From: a bacterium
GTDB lineage: Bacteria > Lindowbacteria > 2-12-FULL-62-27
Direction of reading: 5' to 3'
Assembly (NCBI GenBank): GCA_016202645.1
Contig: JACQOF010000132.1
Span: 1-20,260, forward strand
DNA: 20,260 nt
The number at the start of each line of letters is the position of its first letter. The stretch's first letter is position 1. Below the pieces are notes generated by a model. It saw only the letters and a list, made by a program, of their open reading frames with translations, had not been told where the DNA came from and searched no databases. This document shows, piece after piece, positions 13,857-20,260 of this stretch. Position numbers and translations under genes: made by a program.

Positions 13857-15364
13857 GACGCCAGAGACTCCTCCCACCGGCGGCGGCGGACGCGCCGGAT
13901 CTGCCAGCGGATGATTCCCGTCAGGATGATCGTCAGCGGCATCAGGAAGAGATTGGCCGACTTGATCAGATTTCGCCGGTCGTCCGAAAGATTCTTGAGC
14001 GGACGGAACGTGTTTGCCTTGGAGCGGATCGAGATAAGATCTTCGGAAGAGGCCAGCCAGTCGATGAGATTCGAGGCGAACGTCAGGTTCGCGTCGCCGC
14101 CGCCGCGCTCCTCGTCCAGGAAGCCCGCGTTGCCCAGCACCATCAATCGAATATTTTTCTGAATGGAGACGCCCAGCGCAAACGGGCCTTTCTCGGCGCC
14201 CTCCACATTGATTTTTTCCATGGGACTCACCACAAACGGCTGGGCGATCCGGTAGCTCTCCGCGGTCGAGCGGGCCAGAACGGTGACGCCGGAAGAATCA
14301 AGAATTTCGAGAGCGGAAACGAACGGAAGAGCGATTTCCTGGAGCGGACGGGTGACCGGGTGTTCGGGCGAAAGACCGGGGTCGGCCGGGTTCTGTGACC
14401 GGGCGACGCGGGGAATAAAGGGAAAATGGACAACCCGCTGAATCGTGAAAAATCCCTGCTGGCTCTGGACCTGCACCGGCACGTTCTGCGCGTCGGCCAC
14501 GAGGCCCTCCTTGAATCGCACGCCGGCGGATTGGAGAATCCGGTCCAGGCCGTGATCCACTTTTCGCGCGAAAAAATTTCCCATGTGAACGTCGTACTGG
14601 TCGACCAGCAGGGCCATCGGGACTCCCGAACGCATCGTTGTCTCCAGCGCGGCCAGGGCCGTGTCCGAAAACGGCCGGCGGGGGCCCACCACGACGATGG
14701 ACGAAACCGGTTCGATCGGGCCGGACTCCAGATCTTCCAGCAGGCGCAGGTCATAGTGCGCGGACAGATAAGCCCGCAGTTGTGCCGGAGGCTCCATTTC
14801 GCCTTGGCCGGTAGTCCAGCCGATGACGGGTTTTCGCGTCCCAGTCAATTTCAGGAGGCGGCTGACCAGCTCATATTCGAGGTTCCGGGTCTCGGTCACG
14901 GCCGGGATCACTTCTTTTTTGTCCTCATAATATATCGCCAGGCCCATCATCCCCTCCTGCACTTCGAACTTGTCCTGCCGCACGGCCGTGAACTGAAGCG
15001 GCGGGACGCCGGCCCGCATGGCCTCTTCTTTCGATTCGGGTTTCGTCATGTCGGCAAACTCGACTACAAGGCCGCCCCGCGAGGCCGCGGACATTTCGTC
15101 CAGAAGTTCCCGCAGATACCGGCGGTTGGGAGCATACTCCGGCGGGAGCTGTTCGTCGAAAAAGACCCGCACGCGGACGCGGTCGGGAAGGGCCCCGAGA
15201 AGGCGCCGGGCGGCGGTGGACAGCGAATATATCTTGTCCTCCGTGAAATCGAGCCGGGTAAAGTACTGGTAGGAAACAAGGTTGACGAGGACCAGAACGC
15301 CGGTGATGATGGCGAGACCCGCCGTCGAGAGCACTCCGATCCGACGTTTCGGAGCGGCGCTCAT
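13853..15364 (-). CDS. GldG-family ABC transporter auxiliary protein
   Basis: A 503-residue protein with an N-terminal transmembrane helix (STAGLAIITGVLVLVNLVSYQYF), the typical segment RLDFTEDKIYSLS that opens the GldG/ABC_transp_aux domain, a large periplasmic region, and a second helix (LFLMPLTIILTGIIRW) before a very basic tail RRVRRRRW. Of the two in-frame ATGs I chose 15364, which overlaps the permease stop as ATGA and has GAGG 8 bases upstream; ATG 15370 would leave only 2. GldG is named for Bacteroidetes gliding, but this family is widespread in non-gliding bacteria, so no gliding role is implied. It probably works with the ATPase and permease upstream in export or envelope processes. 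The substrate is unknown. Confidence 0.9.
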   Translation of the reverse strand: MSAAPKRRIGVLSTAGLAIITGVLVLVNLVSYQYFTRLDFTEDKIYSLSTAARRLLGALPDRVRVRVFFDEQLPPEYAPNRRYLRELLDEMSAASRGGLVVEFADMTKPESKEEAMRAGVPPLQFTAVRQDKFEVQEGMMGLAIYYEDKKEVIPAVTETRNLEYELVSRLLKLTGTRKPVIGWTTGQGEMEPPAQLRAYLSAHYDLRLLEDLESGPIEPVSSIVVVGPRRPFSDTALAALETTMRSGVPMALLVDQYDVHMGNFFARKVDHGLDRILQSAGVRFKEGLVADAQNVPVQVQSQQGFFTIQRVVHFPFIPRVARSQNPADPGLSPEHPVTRPLQEIALPFVSALEILDSSGVTVLARSTAESYRIAQPFVVSPMEKINVEGAEKGPFALGVSIQKNIRLMVLGNAGFLDEERGGGDANLTFASNLIDWLASSEDLISIRSKANTFRPLKNLSDDRRNLIKSANLFLMPLTIILTGIIRWQIRRVRRRRWEESLAS

Positions 15365-16071
15365 TTCCATCGCCTCGATCCGAGACTGTATGCCGTCAGG
15401 TAAAGAAAAAATCCCGTCAGCGTGAGGAAGTAGATCACGTCGCGGGTGTCGACGACGCCGCGGGAAATGTTGCCGATGTGGCTGTCGACGCCGATGAAAT
15501 CCAGGACGGCGGACACGGCGGGCGGGAAAAATACAGTGAACTTGCCGGCGAGGAAAAACGCCATCATGATGAGAAACCCGACGATGAACGCGAGAATCTC
15601 GCGCTGAGTGACGCTCGAGGCAAACGCGCCCATCGAGAGAAACGCAAGGCCCATGAGACCGAGCCCCCCGTAGGACGCCAGGGTCCGGCCGCCGTCCACA
15701 TCGCCGGCGAAGGAGACGCTGACCGGAAAAACAAGAGTGGCGGCCAGAGCAGACGCAAGGAGAGTTGCGGCGGCGAGAAATTTGCCGAGAACGATCTCGC
15801 CGTCCCGCACCGGAAGCGTGGCGAGGACTTCGAAAGTCCCCCGGGACAGCTCCTCCGAGAAAAGCCGCATGGTGATCGACGGAATAAAAAACAGGAAAAG
15901 AAGCGGGGCGATCTCGATGAAGGTCGACACTGAAGCCTCGCCGCGCAGGAACATGCCGGAGGAAAAAAGCCAGCCCGAGAGGATGAGAAAAACCGTCAGA
16001 AAAACATAGGCGATCGGCGAATTGAAATAGGTCAGGAGTTCCTTCCGGAGAATCACCCGCACGCTTGACAT
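15361..16071 (-). CDS. ABC-2 type transporter permease (GldF-like)
   Basis: Integral membrane protein of 236 residues with about six helices and the ABC-2 arrangement: RVILRKELLTYFNSPIAY at the N terminus, a cytosolic LFSEELSRGTFEVLATLPV loop that contacts the ATPase, and a final HIGNISRGVVDTRDVIYFL segment characteristic of the GldF-type permeases. ATG 16071 shares its A with the ATPase stop (TGATG), and homologous sequence begins there; the longer frame to 16155 lies inside the ATPase gene. It forms the pore with the neighbouring ATPase, presumably as a dimer. The substrate is unknown. Confidence 0.92.
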   Translation of the reverse strand: MSSVRVILRKELLTYFNSPIAYVFLTVFLILSGWLFSSGMFLRGEASVSTFIEIAPLLFLFFIPSITMRLFSEELSRGTFEVLATLPVRDGEIVLGKFLAAATLLASALAATLVFPVSVSFAGDVDGGRTLASYGGLGLMGLAFLSMGAFASSVTQREILAFIVGFLIMMAFFLAGKFTVFFPPAVSAVLDFIGVDSHIGNISRGVVDTRDVIYFLTLTGFFLYLTAYSLGSRRWK

Positions 16072-17012
16072 CAGATCGATTTTCCTCCGCCCGTCAATTT
16101 CAGGAAAATTTCCTCGAGGGACGACGCCGGCTGGGATAATTCCAGCAGAGTCCATCCGGAACTCACGGCCAGGCGAAAAACCGGTTCGCGAAGGTCCTCC
16201 GCGGCGGCCACCCGCGCTCGGATGAAACCGACGCCCGCGGGCTCGGCATGAACCGACCGGACTCCGGGCAGCGCGCCGAGACGGGCCCGGAGATCGGCGT
16301 CATCCGCAGCCTTTACGAGAAGCGTGAGTTCGGATGCCTGGGCGTGCGTCGCCCGGAGTTCGGTGATGCCGCCGTCCGCAACGATCCGGCCGGCCGAAAT
16401 GATGAGAACGCGGGAACAGACGGCCTGGACTTCCGACAAAACGTGCGTGGAGAGAATCACGGTCTTTTCTTTTCCGAGGGACGAAACCAGATCGCGGACT
16501 TCGACGACTTGCGACGGATCCAGTCCGCTCGTCGGCTCGTCCAGAATCAGAAGGTCCGGGTCGTGCAAAATCGCCTGGCCAATGCCGACCCGCTGGCGGT
16601 AGCCCTTCGAAAGTTCGCCGATGCCCTTGCCGAAAACCTTGCGGAGTCCGCAGGATTCGACCGAACGCTCGATGCCCGCGGCCAGGCGGGCGCCCGCCAG
16701 ACCCCGGAGGCCGCCGATGAATTCCAGATACTCGCGGACGGTCAACTCCGGATAAAGCGGGGTTGTCTCCGGCAGATACCCGACGCGGCGGCGGACTTCG
16801 AGACTTTCCGAGACGACATCATGCCCGGCAACCGCCGCCGTGCCGGACGTCGGCGGAAGATACCCGGTCAGCATCCGCATGGTCGTGGTCTTGCCGGCGC
16901 CGTTCGGCCCCAGAAAACCGACGATCTCGCCGCGGCGGATCGAGAAAGTGACTTCATCAACGGCCGGCTCGCGGCCGTAGCGTTTGGACAAGCGCTGTGT
17001 TTCGATCATCAT
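16071..17012 (-). CDS. ABC transporter ATP-binding protein (GldA-like)
   Basis: Cytoplasmic ATPase of 313 residues. Walker A GPNGAGKTT, the Q-loop region (YLPETTPLYPELTV), signature LSKGYRQRVGIGQA, Walker B LLILDEPTSGLDP and the switch His in STHVLSEV are all intact. The C-terminal extension of about 90 residues is usual for ABC-2 drug/GldA-type ATPases. The start is one of two adjacent ATGs (17012 or 17009), with no strong Shine-Dalgarno sequence; the frame further upstream runs into the preceding gene. It lies 22 bases after the TPR-LysM gene and overlaps the permease by one base, so it powers that permease. Confidence 0.94.
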   Translation of the reverse strand: MMIETQRLSKRYGREPAVDEVTFSIRRGEIVGFLGPNGAGKTTTMRMLTGYLPPTSGTAAVAGHDVVSESLEVRRRVGYLPETTPLYPELTVREYLEFIGGLRGLAGARLAAGIERSVESCGLRKVFGKGIGELSKGYRQRVGIGQAILHDPDLLILDEPTSGLDPSQVVEVRDLVSSLGKEKTVILSTHVLSEVQAVCSRVLIISAGRIVADGGITELRATHAQASELTLLVKAADDADLRARLGALPGVRSVHAEPAGVGFIRARVAAAEDLREPVFRLAVSSGWTLLELSQPASSLEEIFLKLTGGGKSI

Positions 17013-17034
17013 GATGTTTGGTGGCAAACCCTGT

Positions 17035-19095
17035 TTAGAGAGAGCCCAGCTCCCGCTCGGCGAGGGACGCCCATCGGGTGCGGGGACCCAGCTTGATGGC
17101 GTCAATGTAGTAGAAAAATGCCTTATCCTTGTCCGACATCGCGTGATAGACCTTTCCCAGGTGAAAACTCACGGCCGAGCGCGAAGGCAGATCGTCGGCC
17201 GGGATCAGACGGTAGGCTTCCTGGAGCGCTTCGAGCGCCGCGGCGTGGGCCAGCCGGGTGTAATGGATCCAGCCGAGCGTGTCGTAATAGTAGCCCCGGC
17301 CTTCGGGATCGATCGAGATGGCGCGGTCGACCAGCTTTTCGGCGTCGTCTAGATTTCGATTTTGTTCCGTGTACAGATAGGCAAGGCCGTTCATCGCGTC
17401 GGCATAGTCGGGGTAGACCGACAACGCCTCCTTGTAGGCGGCCTCGGCTTCCTTGAAATTGCCGGATCGGCGGAGGTCCTGGGCTTTCTGGAGCGATTCC
17501 TTGGCGGCCGCCAGGCTCACCCGGGACTTTTTGTCCTCAATCATGTCTTTCTGCAAAGCGGCGGTTTTCTTCATGAGGTCGGCGTAGTCGCGCTTGAGTT
17601 CCATCAGGCTCTTCTCTTTCTTCTGCGTCTCCTCCCTCAGCCAGGCCAGTTCCGCCACGGTCGTATCCAACTTCAGGTCGTGTTCCTCCCGCAGTCTCGC
17701 GATTTCGGAATCGTAATAGGCGCGGACCAGCCCGATCTGCGCGTCGTAGGCATCCCGCATTTTGGTCAGGGTCTCGGACAGGGTCTCGTTCTGCTTTTCC
17801 AGGACCTTCACCTTTTTTTGGCGCTCGGCCATCGCACCATCCAGCTCGGCCGACCGGACCTGCAGGGCCTTGGCGCGTTCGACCGAATCCACCATGTTGG
17901 ACATCTCGCCCTTCAGCGCGACGTTGCGGTCCTGGAGATCCTTCATCTGCTGAATGTGGGTGATGACCTCCTGCTTGAGCTGGTCGTTTTGCTTTTTTTG
18001 CGAATCGAGCTGGGCCTTCAGAAACTCCACCTGCTTTTCCAAGACCTTCTGGCCGTGCACGTCCTTCTGGAGTTCCAAAAGTCTCGTCTGAAGGGCCTCG
18101 TATCCCTCCGACCGGTTGTCGACCCACTTTTTGATTGAATCCACCGACCGGTCAATATCGTCCGGAGATACGCCCTCCCACTTCGGTTCGAAGGGCGGCG
18201 GCACGGATGCCGCCGTCCCCGCCCCATGCGAAGCCACGGACGGCGAAGCTCCAAGCGGGGACGGAGCGGACGAGCCGCGCGGCGCGGCGGGCGCCGGCGA
18301 AGGCGGCGCGCCCGGGATTTTCAATTCCTGGCCGACTTCAAGGGTGTAGGGCTTTCGAATGTTGTTCAGTTTGGCGATCTCGACGTAGCGATCCGTGGAT
18401 CCCAGGAACTTTTTGGCGATTTTGGAAAGCGAGTCATTTTTCCGGACGGTGTAGACGGCGGGCGGAACCGAACCGGCGGGTTCCGGCGGGCGCGACGGAA
18501 CTGTGAAGGTTGGCTTGGCGGGCAACCCGGCCGGGCCTTTTTCCGGAGACATCGGCGGCGCCAGCGGGCGCGGCGGCGCCAGCGGTGTTGAGGGACTCTG
18601 ATCAGGCGCGGCCTGAATGGACCGGAGCCTCTGGCCGGAGATTCGCGCGGCGATGCTCCGGGGATAATCCTTGGACAGACGGCGCCACACCCGCTCCGCT
18701 TCCGCGGAATTCCCGGACGAGGCGTGGACGGTGCCAAGCTGGAGGAGCGCGTCGGGAATGGCGGAGGCGGCCGGATATCTGCGGAGAAGTTCCTCGTACG
18801 CGGCGCGCGCGCCGGCGGCGTCGTTCATTTTTTGTTTGGCGCTGGCGATCGAGAAAAGCGCTTCGGGCGCCAGGATGTGCTCGGGGTGATTTTCGGAAAC
18901 CAGTTGGAACACGCTCACGGCGCTGGTGTAGGAACCCTTGCGGAAATATTCGTTGCCTTTTTCGTAGAGCGAGGCAACGGGGTCGAACGGTTCCTCCGCC
19001 GACACGGAAGCCGGGAGGGCCAGAAGTACAGCCGCCAGAAAATAAGCCGGGCGATTCAGAAACTTCAACACAATACCTCGATCATTCTGCCGCAT
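17035..19095 (-). CDS. Exported TPR-LysM-coiled-coil protein, probable cell-envelope organiser
   Basis: A 686-residue multidomain protein: signal peptide (FLNRPAYFLAAVLLALPASVSA, cleavage near residue 33), N-terminal TPR/Tol-Pal-system-like repeats (36-160), a Pro-rich linker, a LysM peptidoglycan-binding domain (YTVRKNDSLSKIAKKFLG to VGQELKIPG, 215-262), a second Pro-rich linker, a long coiled coil (about 330-545), and C-terminal TPR repeats (about 545-680) that contain EAEAAYKEALSVYPDYADAMNGLAYLY. It probably sits in the periplasm bound to the cell wall as a scaffold. ATG 19095 has GAGGAA directly against it, which is too close. TTG 19068 (MKFLNR...) has GAGGT 6 bases upstream and gives a tidier signal peptide, so the protein may be 9 residues shorter. 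It lies 19 bases after comM and 22 before the ATPase. Confidence 0.88.
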   Translation of the reverse strand: MRQNDRGIVLKFLNRPAYFLAAVLLALPASVSAEEPFDPVASLYEKGNEYFRKGSYTSAVSVFQLVSENHPEHILAPEALFSIASAKQKMNDAAGARAAYEELLRRYPAASAIPDALLQLGTVHASSGNSAEAERVWRRLSKDYPRSIAARISGQRLRSIQAAPDQSPSTPLAPPRPLAPPMSPEKGPAGLPAKPTFTVPSRPPEPAGSVPPAVYTVRKNDSLSKIAKKFLGSTDRYVEIAKLNNIRKPYTLEVGQELKIPGAPPSPAPAAPRGSSAPSPLGASPSVASHGAGTAASVPPPFEPKWEGVSPDDIDRSVDSIKKWVDNRSEGYEALQTRLLELQKDVHGQKVLEKQVEFLKAQLDSQKKQNDQLKQEVITHIQQMKDLQDRNVALKGEMSNMVDSVERAKALQVRSAELDGAMAERQKKVKVLEKQNETLSETLTKMRDAYDAQIGLVRAYYDSEIARLREEHDLKLDTTVAELAWLREETQKKEKSLMELKRDYADLMKKTAALQKDMIEDKKSRVSLAAAKESLQKAQDLRRSGNFKEAEAAYKEALSVYPDYADAMNGLAYLYTEQNRNLDDAEKLVDRAISIDPEGRGYYYDTLGWIHYTRLAHAAALEALQEAYRLIPADDLPSRSAVSFHLGKVYHAMSDKDKAFFYYIDAIKLGPRTRWASLAERELGSL

Positions 19096-19114
19096 TTCCT
19101 CATGGAAAATTAGG

Positions 19115-20260
19115 TTACCTCGCCTCGGTTGTCAACACGTCAAGCGCCCGGAACCGGACCGCCTCAAGGAAATGCTCCGGGGCGATGGGGCCGGGTTCCG
19201 CGGCGCCGGATTCCACGGCGGACAGGTCCGCAATCGTGCGGGCGACTTTGAGGATTTTTTCAATCGACCGCGGCGAGACGCTCATGCGGTCGATGGCCGA
19301 CCGGAGAACCCGGGCGGATTCGTCCGAAAGCGCGCAGTGCCGGCGGACTTCCGACGGCGTCAGATGCGCGTTCGTCCGGCGCCCGTCGCCCAGCCGGAGG
19401 CGTTGAATGGCCCGGGCGGCGGTCACGCGCGCGCGAATGGCGGCGCTGCCCTCGCCGGGGGGGCCTTCGAGGATCAGGTCGGTGCTTTCGGGAGACAGCT
19501 CCACTTGAAGATCGATGCGGTTGAGGATCGGGCCGGAGAGTTTGTTGAGATAGCGGCGGATTTCCGTCGCACTGCAGCGACACGGCCGCGCGGGATGGTT
19601 GTAGTAGCCGCAGGGACAGGGGTTCATCGCCGATATCAATAGAAAATTCGCCGGGTAGGTGATCTTGGCGGCGGCGCGGCTGATCGTGACGCGGCGGTCC
19701 TCCAGGGGCTGGCGGAGAGATTCCAGGCAGGAGCGGTGAAACTCCGGGAATTCGTCCAAGAAAAGAACGCCGCCGTGCGCGAGGGAAATCTCGCCCGGCG
19801 TTCCCTGGGGGCCGCCGCCGATGAGCGCGACGTCCGAGAGGGTGTGATGGGGCGAGCGGAACGGGCGAACTTCGAGAAGGGTCGGCTCGGCCAGAAGGCC
19901 CGCGACGGAATATATTTTGGTGACGTCCAACGATTCACGGGGATCCAGAGGCGGCAGGATCGTCGGGAGGCGGTAAGCCAGCATCGACTTGCCCGTGCCG
20001 GGCGGCCCGATCAGAATCAGATGATGGCCGCCGGCGGCGGAAATTTCCGCGGCGCGGCGCGCCATGTGCTGGCCCCGGATCTCGGAAAAGTCCAGTTCGG
20101 AAACGACCCGCGGACGGCGGCGGGTCGGGCGCGCGCGGCGGCGGGGAGACGGCAGATCCTCAATGGGAGCGGCGAGACCGGAAAGATGAGCCAAGCCGCG
20201 GACCGGGCGGCGGCGGGAATGGTTCGAGGACGCCAGCAAGGCGGCGTCCGGAAGATTCGA
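19115..20260 (-). CDS. comM: ComM/YifB-family Mg-chelatase-like AAA+ ATPase, 5' end outside window
   Basis: The frame is open to the window edge; 381 C-terminal residues are visible and about 120-180 N-terminal ones (the Lon-protease-like ChlI domain) should lie beyond it. Walker A GPPGTGKS, the Walker B region GGVLFLDEFPEF, the cysteine pairs NPCPCGY and CRCSATEIRRY (zinc-binding in this family) and the C-terminal Mg_chelatase_C helices are present. E. coli-type ComM/RadA-like helicases extend heteroduplex joints during natural transformation, and many bacteria without competence keep the gene. It is followed after 19 bases by the TPR-LysM gene and may lead the seven-gene run. A TTG at 20239 is only an internal codon, not the start. 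Confidence 0.93.
   Translation of the reverse strand, partial: SNLPDAALLASSNHSRRRPVRGLAHLSGLAAPIEDLPSPRRRARPTRRRPRVVSELDFSEIRGQHMARRAAEISAAGGHHLILIGPPGTGKSMLAYRLPTILPPLDPRESLDVTKIYSVAGLLAEPTLLEVRPFRSPHHTLSDVALIGGGPQGTPGEISLAHGGVLFLDEFPEFHRSCLESLRQPLEDRRVTISRAAAKITYPANFLLISAMNPCPCGYYNHPARPCRCSATEIRRYLNKLSGPILNRIDLQVELSPESTDLILEGPPGEGSAAIRARVTAARAIQRLRLGDGRRTNAHLTPSEVRRHCALSDESARVLRSAIDRMSVSPRSIEKILKVARTIADLSAVESGAAEPGPIAPEHFLEAVRFRALDVLTTEAR

Noticed and set aside
13853-16071. Gliding motility locus
   Set aside because: The GldA/F/G resemblance is at family level only; other gld/spr genes are absent and the family is common in non-gliding bacteria.
20237-20239. TTG as the start of the ComM gene
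   Set aside because: The frame stays open to the window edge and the family needs a further N-terminal domain, so the gene is simply truncated by the window.

Overview
The window is 20.3 kb of GC-rich bacterial chromosome carrying twelve complete protein genes of recognisable family, two small or unassigned complete genes, and two genes cut by the window edges. Tat signals, lipoboxes, periplasmic cytochromes and a σ54 activator point to a diderm (Gram-negative-type) bacterium. The mix of an Nxr-type oxidoreductase, a GldG-type ABC operon and translated SEIRNPK heptamer repeats suggests an environmental, probably uncultivated lineage. I cannot name the phylum from the sequence. No tRNA, rRNA, CRISPR or intact insertion sequence was seen.

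Region 1 (1-7149, minus strand) is a tightly coupled operon. In transcription order it encodes a lipoprotein with two haem-c sites fused to an ethylbenzene-dehydrogenase-type haem-b domain (candidate gamma subunit), an unassigned CxxC protein of 278 residues, a Tat-exported molybdopterin subunit (NxrA) and a four-cluster iron-sulfur subunit (NxrB, cut at the left edge). NxrB resembles the periplasmic nitrite oxidoreductase of Nitrospira very closely. There is no narI or recognisable narJ. The expected electron path is nitrite at Mo, through the Fe-S clusters, to haem b and haem c of the gamma subunit. The reverse reaction, nitrate reduction, cannot be excluded.

Region 2 (7150-10411) starts with a 299-base divergent control region holding two perfect or near-perfect inverted repeats spaced 21 bases apart. 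It is followed by a CorA-type transporter (plus strand), a convergent GAF-AAA+-Fis σ54 activator, and a single-domain PilZ protein.

Region 3 (10412-12516, minus strand) is a three-gene chain of a 65-residue unknown, a retropepsin-like protein and a NupC-type nucleoside transporter, read from a near-consensus promoter. Behind the promoter lies a repeat-rich stretch with a 19-bp inverted repeat.

Region 4 (12517-20260, minus strand) is a seven-gene run with gaps of at most 22 bases and several 1-4 base overlaps: ComM/YifB AAA+ protein (5' end outside the window), a secreted TPR-LysM-coiled-coil protein, an ABC ATPase, an ABC-2 permease, a GldG-family protein, a DUF4340-type protein and a type-1-copper-like lipoprotein.

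A recurring pattern is that candidate -10 boxes of first genes sit only 6-13 bases from the start codon with no Shine-Dalgarno sequence, whereas several genes inside operons have good ones. This suggests leaderless transcripts.
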